This document shows, one piece after another, positions 47,916 through 61,093 of a DNA stretch of 64,000 nucleotides. Numbering within the stretch: position 1 is the first letter of the stretch; each line of letters starts with the position of its first letter. Origin of the DNA: Paramecium sonneborni (Eukaryota; Ciliophora; Oligohymenophorea; Peniculida; Parameciidae); assembly GCA_905182985.1 (NCBI GenBank), contig CAJJDN010000044.1, forward strand, positions 512,919 through 576,918, written 5' to 3'. The position numbers and the translations under genes are program-made. The notes beneath the pieces are model-generated. The model was given only the letters and a program-made list of their open reading frames with translations, was not told where the DNA came from and did no database searches.

Positions 47916-49876
47916 TCATTAAGGAACATATGATCTCAATATTTTGGAATTTGTACCTTGAACTACTGAACGTCCTTATTAATTCACTTTATCTTTTAAT
48001 TCGTAATTTTCAACTTCAATTTGATTAGCTTTTTTTCTAATTTATTCATTTTACTATTTTAATTCATTAATCAATTAATTAATATTTTTATTCTAATTTA
48101 CTAAAAATATATACTTGCAGTTCAAGTTATTCTTTATCCATTTTCAAACCTTATATTTTATCTTCATAGTATTATTCTCTTCTTAAAATTTAATCTTCTA
48201 ATTCTTAATTCTTTTATTTATAATTGCTGTTTTCATGTTCTAACTTATATTTATCAACTTTTATGCTTTATTCAAAATCTTCCTTTTCTTACTTTACCCG
48301 ATTATTTTCTTTTTATAATTTTTCATTCATAAGATCTTTTTAATTGATAAGCTGCTCTAATTCCTCTATTTTCTAATATTTGTTTATAATTTACATTATC
48401 TCTATTTTCAATTGATTATTTATACTTAACCTTTAACTATTCTATTAGATTATCTTTCTCCTTCTTTAAAGATTCTATTTAATTTTAATGTGATTAGGTC
48501 ATGGAATCAATTTACTATTATTATTATCTTGTTGTTAAGTTTAAATTATCAATCTCTTAAACTAATTTTCTTTCCTTTTCAGCTCTTAATTGAGACTACT
48601 TTTTGCTATTAATTTAAATTATATTTTACTGTTCCTCTTCGGTTTTTTAAATAACTTCAATTTGTCTATTGAGTTTTTCTATTTCTTACTATTTTTAATT
48701 ATTTTATAGTTCTTATTCTTTGAGTTTCGATTTAAAATTGGTTGAATCTTAAAAAATTTAATCTTTTTCCTTGTTAATTATAAGATTTTAAGCTTACAAT
48801 TCCTTAAGTTATTTTGATTTTTCTGAAATCTCTGTACTCAAATTATCTATTTATGATTCAAATTCTATTTTTTCATTTTCAGAATCATTTTTTAAAGTTT
48901 AATATCTTTTATCTAATTCTTCATATTGTATTATTAATTTCATATTTTCCTATTCAAATTTTACATTTTAATTTTTAACTTCTCTTATTTTACTATCAAC
49001 ATCTTTATTCGAGTTTAGTAGATCTTCATATTTTCGTTAAAAATCTAATTTTTAATCCCTAATTTCGCTAATTTCAGATGATAATTTTTCATTTCTTTAT
49101 TAATGCTCCTTAACTTATTTTTTATATAAATCAGAATCTCTTTATAATTCTTTTAATTTTCCTAAAAGTTCTTTGTAATTCTTTAATAATGTATGATTTT
49201 CTTATGTAAGTTCTTTGACTTTCTCTGCCCAATCATCCTTCTATAATCGTTCTTTTTATAGATATATATATTACTGTATAGATTAGCCATGTAATCTTAA
49301 ATTGTTCCATTTTAATAAATATTTAAAATTATTTCACATTTTTTTTCTAATTATTCCCTCAACATCTAATTTTCTTCCACAAATTGTTTTGATAACTATT
49401 CTAATTAACTAATATCTTATTTGTATATCTCAATCTTTATTATAAAAATTATTTAAATTCAAATACTATATGTTTTTGTTCTGCTATTTATTCATCAAAA
49501 CAGTCTAACAATGGTTACAACTTTTTCCATGTGAACTCTGTTCTTAAATGAGGCGCCTCTTATCTTGATTCATTTTCATCATCATCTGTACTAGTGTATG
49601 ATCCAAATCTGTTAATATATTGTTAAATTTCTTTTAAAGCTTTTTCAACTAAATTTATTAAATAATTTATAGTACGTAATCTTTGATACATAGTACTGTT
49701 TTCTTTCTCTCTTTCCAGTTCAGTCTTCATCTCTTAAAGATTTTTATTCTTATTAACTATTTCATGTTGATTCTTCTATTAGAATGATTATTGAATTCCT
49801 AAAGCTCCTTGATTAACTCCAAATTGAGATTGAGCTAATAATATAAAAACGAGAGCATACTATTAAATCTCGACAT
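47916..49876 (-). CDS. Long coiled-coil protein
   Basis: ATG 49876; introns 49835-49860, 49435-49466, 49252-49274, 48373-48394 and 48093-48114; 611 residues. After a short N-terminal region (MSRFNTQSQFGVNQGALG) the protein is almost continuous heptad coiled coil rich in Glu, Lys, Gln, Ile and Leu (for example REEQ-type segment QMLREQLEKKCE, KVKELTQENHTLL and KIEELEQLINQKD). No motor, kinase or other globular domain is visible. Such proteins are usually cytoskeletal or basal-body/cilia scaffolds in ciliates, but nothing specific supports a location. All five introns were needed to keep the heptads in frame, which is strong support for them. It converges with the FAIM-like gene (61 bases between stops). 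Confidence 0.78.
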
Positions 49877-49923
49877 TAACTTTCAAATTTTATTTTAAAT
49901 AACTATATAAATTTTATCATTAA
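49877..49923. promoter_or_regulatory. 47-bp divergent spacer
   Basis: Separates the starts of the coiled-coil gene and the low-complexity gene. A/T-rich, no distinct motif. It is another example of compact head-to-head spacing in this window. Confidence 0.4.
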
Positions 49924-52123
49924 ATGCATATTGAACATAAATCAAATAAGATTATCAACGATTTCATAAAATAATTTCCTGAAGAAAGAAGGAATAGCGT
50001 AATGAATTTTCTCTTAATTCTTGGATTTGATATTGCTAGAAAACTAGGATAAAATAATTAAGCAGAATTATATTAAACGATGAAATAGTTATCAAGTATA
50101 AATTTGATTCAAAAATATTTGTAGAATTTATCATAAATGATTGCACTTAAAACGGCCAAACTGAATTAAGAGAAGAGATAAGAAAAATTTAGCAATAATT
50201 AGTTCAACTTAATTCATTGTTCAGTAATAGCGAGAACGAGTAAATCTAATCCAAAAGCTAGGATATCCATAGAAATCAATCCTAAACTAAGCCATTATAT
50301 AGCCATAACAGATTTTATACTTAAAACGATATGGAAGATTAATTAAATGCAAGAATGAGAGAAGAACAATAACATAGTACAAATTCAAAAAATTAATTCA
50401 AACCTGCAAAAAGAAATAATAACAATAAATCACCATTTTAACAAAATAATAATAATTTAACTGCAAAAATTACTGAATCTCCACCTCCTCCTATGGTTTA
50501 TTAAAAAACTACAAGCAACAAGTTTAACATCAAACCTCATTTAGATGATCATTAGATGTAATAATTGATTTATTTTTTTAAGTAAGTAGTTATTATATTC
50601 TGAAAATGAAAGACTTTACTAAGATGATTTCGATTCCATTTCTAATAGAGGTCATTAATACAATCAATCTCCAAAATCTATTAAATATACATTAAATATT
50701 TAAAACTTTGGTATAATTTAGAGTAATTATAGAAAATTAAGGATAAAGATTTTAAACCCATGAAACAAATAAAAAAAGTAAACCTTAATAAACTTCCAAT
50801 AGTAGTAGATAAAAAAAAAAAGTTCCAGCATATTTATCAAATATTGAATCTAAAATAAAGCCTAAATTAGATTAAGATAAACAGGCGTTCAGAAATTAAA
50901 AAAGTATTTATTTTCAATAGTTTAAGATTTTGATGATGAGGAAAATTAATATTATAATTACTAAATGTTTTAATCTTAGTAAATGACTGCAAATTTTTAA
51001 AATAATAATAATAACTTTATCCGCCCAAGTTAAGAAACAGATACTTATTATGAGATTTAATAATACTTAATTAATTAACAACACTAAAATTTTCATCTTT
51101 CACCAGTTTAAGAAATGAAAACTGATAATGAAATTATTTCAAGCAAAAAAAAAACTTAAAATTGTAAAGATAAAACAAAAAGTTCACTTAAAAGCTCATA
51201 AGATACAAGTAGTCAAAGATAACATCAGCAATAAAATTTTTTCGAAAAACATGAAAACTTACCTTATTAAAATTCTATAACTCCTATTCAAGTATCTGAT
51301 TTTTAAATGAGTAAACAATAATCAGATTTAAGTTTTGATGCTTTTAGAAAAAAAGCCTAATTCACTTCTCCATATGTATAAAGTTGAATTAATATTAGGC
51401 GATATCTTTATAATAAAGCTCTTAACAAATACAAACAGCTTAAAAACCTTAAAGAAATGATGAAGAAAGTAGTGAAAGTTTTTCCAATTTTACACCTCCA
51501 AACAAAGAAATTAGAGATTTTTTATCAAAATAATGCATTTATTAAGACTAAGATTGAGATTTTATATTTATCTTTTGTTTTATTAATGTTCAAAATATTT
51601 AGATTGATTGAAACCCTGGGTAGATTCTTTAAAAACCCCCAACAAATTCTGGTAGACGAATTGCTCTATCTCCATTCTTTAAAAATATTTTAACAGAAGA
51701 TGAAGAAGAAAACTTGAAAAGGCAAGAAATTTTTTATGATCCACACATGTATTTTATGAATAAAATATAGTTATTATTTGAGGCAATAGAAAATTTAGTC
51801 TTACTAAAATGAACTAATGTAGAAAAATCATAATCGATAGAATGAAAATGGTCTGCAAGAATAAGGTAAATTTTATTTCAATCTCTAGTGATTTCATTTA
51901 AGATGTCTGAAAGAAGTTTATTGAGTCACACTGGTGACTATTAAATTGGCGAAGAACAAAGCTTTCTTCATTCGATTCAATTAAGTAGAAAAGGAGCTGA
52001 AAATCATTTTTTCAGCCTAGATGATATTGAATCTGTTTATAGCTCCAATGAATAGGATATCAATTTTGATATGTAATTTTAAAAAATATTTTTAGAGAGG
52101 ACAGCTTAATTTACCAAAATTGA
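49924..52123 (+). CDS. Low-complexity Ser/Asn/Gln-rich protein with a frame block near 51555-51611
   Basis: ATG 49924. Introns: 50096-50124, 50558-50582, 50711-50732, 50904-50926, 51376-51398, 51798-51822, 51866-51888 and 52073-52095. The N-terminus is helical (SNKIINDFIKQFPEERRNS); a short coiled coil follows (ELREEIRKIQQQLVQLN), then long Ser/Asn/Gln/Pro-rich sequence. The end reads GDYQIGEEQSFLHSIQLSRK and DINFDIEDSLIYQN before TGA 52121. Between NKEIRDFLSK and PPTNSGRRIALSPFFKN, two in-frame TGAs (51555 and 51609) interrupt the same reading frame and no usable splice donor exists nearby. Either the gene ends at 51557, or 3n bases here are not part of the mature gene. Function unknown; possibly a cytoskeletal or P-body-type scaffold. 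Confidence 0.55.
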
Positions 52124-52213
52124 AATATTCTCAATTATTTAATATATTTATACTACTTAATTCTTTCTTTAATAAAAAAAAAGTTGAAACTTGGTAATCA
52201 AAAAAACATATAG

Positions 52214-52713
52214 ATGAAGGATTTGAGCAACAAAGAGAATAGGCAATCTTTTAGATAACAAAATTTTTCTTTAAATCAAAATAAAGCAGATTCTTTATCA
52301 GGATATAGTTGATTGATTATTTTAAGTATTAGTAATGATCTTCAATAATCTCTGGGTAAATTACCTAAAAAAACCATTAAAAATAATTATAGAATATTGA
52401 AATCCCTAAAATTAAAACAAATAATTTTGTATCACTTTACAAATTTAATAATAAGAGTAATTTATGTAAAATATTAAATTAAAAAAATTATTAAATCTAA
52501 ATCTTAAATAAACTATTAAAACATGATTTTTTTTCTAATTAACAGGTTATTAATTTGAATTATTCAGAAAATACATAACAAATACCATAAGACTTTCAAT
52601 TTGAAAATCAATATCATTAGCTGTAATAGGCCTCTTTTTTTGGTGATTAGAAAAAGCTAATTTTTTCTATAATGAAGTCAATCAATCTTTAATAATTGTA
52701 ATTAATATATGTA
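52214..52713 (+). CDS. Small Gln/Asn-rich hypothetical gene, exon structure unresolved
   Basis: ATG 52214 opens a frame reading MKDLSNKENRQSFRQQNFSL and ADSLSGY, which hits TGA. Further downstream another frame gives a protein-like run (NNFVSLYKF, NYSENTQQIPQDFQFENQY). At least two introns are needed and I could not choose them with confidence; the 3' end is also uncertain because the open frame runs toward the surface-antigen gene. No domain is recognised. Confidence 0.3.
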
Positions 52714-52905
52714 TTAATTAGATTAATTAATAAGATAATAATTAAATAAATCAAATAAATTTAAATTAATAAATAAATAATAATTGTCTTGAATAAAAAA
52801 ACAAGAAACAAGTAAATTTTTATTGTTGATAAAATATTCATAAATAAAAAGGTTTTTTAAATTTTATAATTATTTTTCCCTATATAAATGTAAAAATCAT
52901 TCTCA
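52714..52905. other. Spacer downstream of the surface antigen
   Basis: Very A/T-rich with TAAT/AATA words. This is the convergent region between a small plus-strand gene and the minus-strand antigen. No terminator-like structure was identified. Confidence 0.35.
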
Positions 52906-55900
52906 TCAGAACATGAGATATCCTAAAAGAACTGTTGATAATCCAAGAATATATCCTGAATCAGTTGTTGTTGTTCCATTTGTAGTAGTTGTATTGTTGT
53001 TTGTATTATTAGGTTAAACTACAACTGCAGTGCAAACTCCACATTTGCTTGTTGATGCATTCCATGTATATGTATATCCAGAAACCAAGAAACAATCATT
53101 AGATGACAAAGTTGATGGATCTGAGGCTGAGCATGTTCCATTAAGGAGAGTGCAAATTTATTAAGTCTTTTTATCCCAATTTAAGAATCTTGTACAAGCT
53201 CCATTAGTTGCTTAATTAGTAGCACAAGTGTGAGTGGTACATTTACTGGGGACAGCAGTTGTTCCAGTACCTGAAGCTGGAGCCCATGAACACCTATCTC
53301 TAGCAGCTTAACAAGCAACTTAATCATTATTAGCAGTGGTACATGCTGTCATTAATGCGCAAGTTCCAGTACCAGCTGTAGCTCCTGTAGCAGTTGATTA
53401 AGTGAAAACACAAATACCATCTAATCCACCTGAGTTGCATGCTGTTTTAGTTGTATAGGTTGAACAATTAGCTTTTGGAATGCAAGCAATACCATTTGAA
53501 ACACATGATGACAAAGCTACTGAACAAACATTGGTTGCTGTACCATTTTGAATATCAGTACAAGTTAATAATCTACATTTAGCAGTATTATTATTTGTAG
53601 CAGATGCAAGTTCCCAATAACAGCTTCCATCAGATCCAACAGCAGTTGTACAGGCAGTCTAAGATGTGTATGATGAGCATGTTCCTTTGAGTAAACAAGT
53701 TGTTCCATCCGATGTACATGTTGATAAATATGAGGAACATGTTGCATGTGTTGTACCAGTCAAATCAGCACATGATTAATCTCTGCAAGTACTAGCTGTA
53801 GCATCCCATGTACAAATACCAGTTGAAGTAATGCCTCCAGATGTATAAGTAACTCCTTTATCATTAATATAACATCCTGCTTATGAAGTATATTATGAAC
53901 AAGCACCTAAGGCAACACATCCAGTAGTTCCATTTGTTGTACACTTATTACTAGCGATTTAACAATCTGAATGAGTTGTGTAGAATGCATCAGCACATGA
54001 TGTATATGGTTTACAAACCTTTGGATCTGAGGAATTCAAGGCTGGTACTGATTGAATACAAGCTCCATCATATCCTGTTACACATCCACCATCAGTGTTG
54101 GTTTCAGAACATAAAGTAATTCCAACACAATTAGATCCATTTGTTGTACATTAATTACTAATCAATTTACACTATGTATCAGAATTCCAAGATAAGCTTT
54201 TACATGATGTATATCTGAAACAAGCTCCTCGAGATCCATCTGTATTAACGAAATCATTAATCCACAAACATGGTCCATTTGTTCCTTCAATGCAAGCACT
54301 TCTAATTGTAGTTTATTCACAATTTTAAACTCTGGCACATTTACCATTAGCTCCAGCAGTACATCCTGCTCTTTAGCCTTAACAAGCAGCATGAGTAGTT
54401 CCACTGAAATCTTAGCAATCTTTATCTCTGCATTTATTTAATGTACTATCCCAAGCACAAAGGGTTCCATTAAGAGCAGTTGTACAAGCAGTATCAATAT
54501 TAACAGCTGAACAAGTAGATTTAGTAACACATCCACCACCATTCTTGGTAGTACAATTAATGTAATAACCTGCACAAGCTGCTTCAGAAGTTAAAGTAAC
54601 TGGGGCAGTATTACATGTCTTTATTGTACAATATGCTTAATTAGTTCCCACAGCTGGCATCCATTCACATTATTGATTTGTGGATGAAGTAACACAACCA
54701 GCCTAGCTCTAAGCTTAGAAGCAAGTTCCTCTAGTTACACAATTTGTTCCATTTGTAGTACATGAGCTTAATGCTTATTTGCATAGTGCATCTGTGGCGA
54801 AAGCAAAATCTTCACAAATCTTAGTCTTACATTTTACTGTATCTAGAGTGCATCCAGCCAAATGATCATGACATTGTTCTGGACTAGATGTTGCTTCTGG
54901 AGCATTTTCACAAGATCTTGTTACACAACCTGTTCCATTCCAATAACATAATCTACCAGACTTATCAGAAACACATTACTTTTCTACCATAGTTTCACAT
55001 GTGTCTGGGATATCAACACATCCTTATCCTGACTCTGCAACTGTACATTTATTATTGAAATATAATCTGCATTTATCATTATCATCATACAAAGCACTTG
55101 CAGGTGCAGTAGCACATGACTTATCTGCACATTAAGTACCATTCCATCCACAAGCATCTCCAGTAGCATTCAACCTACATTAGTCTTCATGAATATAAGT
55201 ATTACAAGCTGCTCTCTATTGGCAACCTTCTCGGATTGCTTCACCACCATTTGGATTTGTTTTTGCTGCTACTGTGCATTTTATGGTACTAGTAGGAAAA
55301 TAGGTATCGCAATCAGCGTCTGTTGCTGTTGAAGTTGGGGCAGTAGTGCATGATTTATCTTAACATACATCTTAGTTAGAAACATTGATCCAAACACAAA
55401 GACCACCACTTGCATTTGTTCGGCATTAATCTGAGATTGAATAAGAACTGCAGGATCCTCTAGTCATACAACCTTAAGCAGCTCCATTTTAAACTCTTAC
55501 TGTGCATGTTGAATCAACTGCTACACATTTATCATGAGTATCGTATAATGATGTAGCTTCAATATTACCACAAGTAAAATCAACACATGTCTTATTAGTT
55601 AAATTCCAGAAACATCTTCCACCACTTGTATTGAATTTACATTAATGACTTGATTTATAAGTGGAGCAAGCAGCTCTTGCTTAGCAACCTCCTTCTCTGG
55701 CAACTGTACATGTTGATAGATATTCATCACAATCACTATTATCGGTCAAAGTGGAAGGAGCTGTATCACAAGTCTTTTTGACACAAGATGTTCCTTAAAT
55801 TACACATTAACCTTCAACTGCCCAAATGCATGTTGTTTGATTTAAGCTGGCGCATGTGGCAGGCAAAGTTATGCATGCAGTAGGTGAACTAACCAAATTA

Positions 55901-58900
55901 GAAGTACAAGTACTCAACCAAGCATTACAAGAATCATGGTCAAAAGGTGTTGTTTTATCAGTGCATGTCTTAGTTCTACATCCTGTTGTACTTTAAGCTT
56001 TGCAACCAGTTTTAAATTCATTGCATTTTGTTTCATCAAAACTAAATGATGAACCTAATTTTATTGCTTCACATGTAGTTGAATCTGTTATAGCTTGACA
56101 TTAGCTATCATTACTATTAGCAGTACAATATCCAGCAGTTGATCTATAACAACTTGCCATAATTGTATATCCTGAACATTGAGCTTATTTTGTTACACAA
56201 CCAGTGCCATCTCTTTTTACACTACATGAATAATTATAACCTTAACAAGTACTCCAAGTGAGATTTGAACCTGTAATTGCTTCACATGTGGTGAAATCTA
56301 CACAAGCACTGCCATTCCAATAACATGCTGAAGCACTAGTTGTAAGAGTACAAGTAGCTTAAACATATCCACTACAAGCCGCTTTTTATTCTTAGCATGC
56401 ATTTCTAGCAACATTAACAGTACAACCAATATGATATTCTTAACAATCTAAATGAGTTGCATTTGTTAATCCTGTAACAGAAGCACAATTGGCTACTGCA
56501 AAATCAACACAAACAGCAGGATCAGGGGTAGTATCCCAAAAGCATCTTGCACCACCTTATTTATAAGTACAAGCACTTGAAGCAGCATAGCCACTACAAG
56601 CTGCTTTTAATTCTTAGCATGCGTTTCTAGCAGTATTAGTAGTGCAAGTCGAATCAATTTCTTAACACTCTGCATGAGTTGCAAGAGTTAATCCTGTAAT
56701 ACTACTACAACCAGCTACTGCGAAATCAGCACAGCCACCGGCTCCACTATTCAAAGTAAGATCAAAATAGCATCTTGAGCCATCACTTTTAAAAGTATTA
56801 CAACTATTAGCATTACCAGTACAAGTTGCTACAATTGCTAGACAAGTATCATTTCCAGTATTAACAGTACAACCTGTATGATGTGCTTAACATGCTGAAT
56901 GAGTTGTCTCACGGTAAAAAGTACAATCAGTTGCTGGAGCGAAATCTCTACAAGTACCACTGCCATTAAAACATTTTGTACCTCCAGTTGTATATGTTTC
57001 AGGGTCGCAATCAGCTGGAGCAGTATAACCACTGCAAGCTGCTTTTTTTTCAACACATGCAGTTTTAGCAACATTAACAATGCAACCACTATGATATACT
57101 TGGCACTATTAAATAGTTGCATTACTCAATCCTGTAATAGTAGGACAATCTGCTGCAGTGAAATCTACACAAGTGCTACTATTCCAACGGCATCTGGCAC
57201 CATCAGTTCTTCTTATACAATCACCTGAGGCTGTATAACTACCACAAGCGGCTTATAATGTAATACATGCAGTTCCACCAGCATTAGCAGTACAAGTAGC
57301 ATGATGTCCTTAACAACCACCATGATTTAGACTTGATCCAGTTATAACAGCACAAGAAAACGCACAAGTACTTGATTCAACAGCATCAACAGTATTAGTG
57401 CAACCTTATTTTATATCTTCACATTAAGCCTTCGTACCTTTAAAAGTTGTGCATGCACCTTGAAGATCTGTATTAGAGAAACACTTGCTGTAAGTTAATT
57501 TCCAAGTACAATCATTTGAGGAAGCTGTCAAGGTTCTGTAACATTAGGCTTATGATTTATAGTCACTGCAACTAGCTGATCTTGTCACACATCCTTATCT
57601 TCCAGTTTTTTATATAACTGTACAAGTTTCACTTGGTGTTGGATAAGCTGAACACAATGCATCTGTATTAAAAGAGGAACTATCCGGTGCATCTGAACAA
57701 ATTGCATTTCTACAAGCGGTCCCATTCCATATGCAATTTTTTCCATTAGAAGTTTTTTGACAATTTTCAGCTGATCCATAAGAATTACAAGCTGTGGCTA
57801 AACTTTAACAAACTGTTCTTGCATTATTTGTTGTGCATGTATTCAATTCACCTTAACAATCTAAATGAGAAGTTAATGCAATATTTGTGCATATTCTATC
57901 AACACAGCCAGTTCCATTCCAATAACAATCTCCATTTGCTTTTGATTCTCTTTTACAATTTTGTGAAACTAAATTTGAACAACTTGAAGGTTTAGCAATG
58001 CATCCGTCATTATTATTGTTTGAAATGCAACTGGGAAGATAATTTTAACAACCATTAAATGTAAATTATCCAGTAGTTAATACACCTGATGTTCCTGCTT
58101 AACTAGCGGTTGTACAAGACTTTTCAACACATGTAGATGAAATTGTATTCCATAAACATGTTGGAAAATTACTTCTTGAAATTTCACAATTTTCAACTGA
58201 TTTTCTAGCTGCACAAGTTTATGGTAAATCTTAACATCCTTAGATAGATCCATTATTAGGATTATTGGCAACACAACCTGATTTATAAATATTGCAATCA
58301 TTTGTTGTCTATATTGTTTTAGGAGCAGTGGAGCATGCTTTATCAATACATGTGCCATTCCAACCACAAGCTGGGTATGATTTTAATCCATTTGTAACTT
58401 ATAATCTTATATTACAAGCAGATTCAATTGTAATGGCTTCACATTTAAGGGGAACAGGAACACATCCAGAGCCAGTATTACTCAAAGTACAACTTGAATC
58501 ATATGTTTAACAATCAGCATGACTTGCTGTAGTTGATGAAGCTAACACACATTCTTTTTTATAACATTTGGCTTTCCAAATACAAATTTTATTATTCAAA
58601 TCTTTATCACAAGTGTTTTATGCCAATGAATTTTCGCATGTTTTTTCTACACAACCTGAATTACTGGAATTTACTGTACAAGTAGGTAAAAATGCAACAC
58701 ATAAATCATGTGTGTTACTAGTTGAAGGGGCATTAGTACAAATTTTATCTTTGCAGCTTGAACTTGCAGCATCATAGAAACAAGTAGCTCCAGATGAATT
58801 GGTTACACAAGCAGCTTCTAAGGTTATTGCAGCACATGTGGTGTTTTGTACACACCCACCTTAAGTCTTTGTTATACATTTGTTTCCTGGTAAATATGCT

Positions 58901-60132
58901 TCGCATGCATCATTAGTTGTTATTGTTGTAGGAGCATTTGAGCAAGTTCTGGGTTAGCATCCACCTCCTGCTTTAACTGTGCAAATTGATAAGTATGATG
59001 TACACAATTCATGAGTATTATTAGTAGTTGGTGCATTTGCACAGGTCTTTTCTTTGCATATTGTATCCCAAATACAATCAGTTCCATAAGAATTTTTCAC
59101 ACAAGCTGCTTAGACATTTGCAGCTGAACATGTTCCGTTAGCAACACAACCTCCACCTTATTTAGTGATACATCCTGTAACAAATCCAGCACAAGCTGAA
59201 TTAGTTGTCATAGTAGTTGGTGCATTTGTACATATCTTATCAACACATGCAGTTCCAGTCCAATAACAATCACCACCTGTATTATTCTTAATACAAGCAG
59301 CTTAGATAGTTGCAGCTGCACAAGTTGTTCTTGTAATACATCCTCCGTTAGGTTTTGTTGTACATGATCCATCAGTTCTAAAGGATTTGCAAGTTTCATC
59401 AGTTGTTAATGTTGTTGGTGCACTATCACAAATTCTGTCTTTACATACAGCTCCATCCCAGTAACATGCCATTAATCTTAATTTATTCCAAACACATTGA
59501 ATTTCTAATGCTTAATCACTACAATTATTTCCACTATCTACACAACCACCTCCAGTCTTTGTTGTGCAGGTTGATATCACATCTCTGCATTCTTTATCTG
59601 TTGCGAATGTTATTGGTAATTTATCACAGGTATTAGCATCTATACAAGTATTATTAGTTGTATCCCAATAGCACAAACTTCCAGCAGGATTTTTCACACA
59701 AGGAAGTTGTTTCTTGTATGAGTTACAAGCATCAATTTCAACGCAATGAGTTCCATCTGTAATACATCTATTACTAATTGCCTAACATTCAGGATCTGTT
59801 GTTTTTGCAAAGGCTGTGCATCCTGTAAAGTATGTGCATTTGCCTTAAACCCAGGCACAAGCAGCGTAACTACCACAATCTGTACAAGGTTTAGCTTTTG
59901 GGCAATCTGCTTCAGCAAAAGTATCACAATATGCTGCATATGTCACTGTTGGTGTGACTGGAGCTGTTGAAACTGCACATGCTTTCTTTGTGCTATCCCA
60001 AGAGCATCCAAGTGAAGTATTTTTTAAACAATCCCCCTCTGATAACAATTATGTACAGGTACAAGATGTTATACTATAGGTTTGACTCATTGCTAAAACC
60101 AGCAACAATGAAAATATGATGAATTTATTCAT
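52906..60132 (-). CDS. Paramecium-type Cys-rich GPI-anchored surface antigen (immobilization-antigen family)
   Basis: A single intronless frame from ATG 60132 to TGA 52906 encodes 2,408 residues; sampling the frame at several places 1-2 kb apart showed it unbroken. It starts with a signal peptide (MNKFIIFSLLLVLAMSQ) and ends with a Thr/Asn-rich spacer and a hydrophobic tail (GYILGLSTVLLGYLMF) as expected for GPI addition. The body is a long series of cysteine-periodic modules with recurring words such as DGT/GxCxW, AxCxxY, TCxTK and GGC, typical of Paramecium surface antigen (PSA) domains. Size and lack of introns match immobilization antigens, of which a cell usually expresses one at a time. 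It may instead be a non-expressed relative; the sequence alone cannot say. Confidence 0.88.
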
Positions 60133-60435
60133 TAAAAGTATTATTATTTTAATAAGATTTGATTCCAGTTAAGTTAGAAATATTACTAACTTTAAAATGA
60201 TAAGATATGAATTCAGTTTTCTTAATATAAATTAATTAGCATCATTTAATTTTAATATTAATATTATATAAATCTAGAAGGTTGAGAATTTTATAATTAT
60301 ACAAAGAGAAGCTAGGAGCTATACCAAATTTAAAGAGTGATTTAGTTTTGATTAAATAGGCTGTTTTTGAATTCTTTGTCTTTGTATAATGTTTCGATTT
60401 CAAAAAAAAACTTAATTATATAACAAAAAATAAGT
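60133..60435. other. Upstream region of the surface antigen
   Basis: About 300 A/T-rich bases between the antigen start and a plus-strand ORF start. It must contain the antigen promoter; I recognise no specific element. Confidence 0.4.
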
Positions 60436-61016
60436 ATGAGAAATCTGATATTTTTATTCATTGCTTTTATTTGTTATTCTTGTCCAGCTTATTATAATAT
60501 ATGATCAAAGATGTAAAATTGAAATAAGAAAGAAAAAAATATTTTCAATACTAAATTCCTTATATTAGAGAAGAAGATAAAAATAATAAAATTACTTCTT
60601 TCTAAGTAAAGTACTATGGTATTTTAATCAACTTAAACATTATTCTTGTTATTTCAAATTTCAAAAATTTAAAAAGTCCCAAAATTCTTCTTCTTTAAGA
60701 ATTACTTTAAAAATGGATGATTAGCAAACATAAAAAGAATCAATTTCACTTTAGACTCATTTTTATCTACAGAGAAGATGAAAATAACAATGAAAATGAC
60801 AATATTTAAAATTTATTTATTATATTTACCTTGTATTCTTCTAGACTATTTTTTACCCTCTATGTAGGTTACCATTTAGATGCAGATTTTGGAATCAGTA
60901 TTTAAAAATTTGGACTAAAAAATGAAAATCGGAAAAAATAAAAAACATTCGTATTCATTTTATTTTTTAATTAAAACTAATTTTACTAATATTACTTTTT
61001 ATATAACTTATTGTGA
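60436..61016 (+). CDS. Hypothetical protein with signal peptide-like start
   Basis: ATG 60436 gives MRNLIFLFIAFICYS. A proposed 29-nt intron (60482-60510) removes a TGA and joins a frame open for about 170 codons (QIPYIREEDKNNKITSFQ, FHFRLIFIYREDENNNEND, LYVGYHLDADFGISIQ) to TGA 61014. Composition is Asn/Lys/Ile/Phe-rich. No domain is recognised. The intron is chosen only because it joins the two frames, so both the structure and the reality of the gene are uncertain. It is divergent from the surface antigen. Confidence 0.3.
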
Positions 61017-61093
61017 AAAAATTAAGAGGCTTTAAAAATAGTAACTATGTTGCTGTCTCAATTTTTAATTCTTACTTTTTTCATTATTATCCT

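Noticed and set aside
49999..50039. 41-nt GT...AG segment as an intron in the low-complexity gene
   Set aside because: A 29-nt intron at 50096-50124 gives the same frame change and keeps a better N-terminal helix, so it was preferred.
56899..57228. Plus-strand Ser/Thr/Cys-rich ORF within the surface antigen
   Set aside because: It is the antisense of the Cys-rich repeats; the minus frame is continuous over 7.2 kb with signal peptide and GPI signal.
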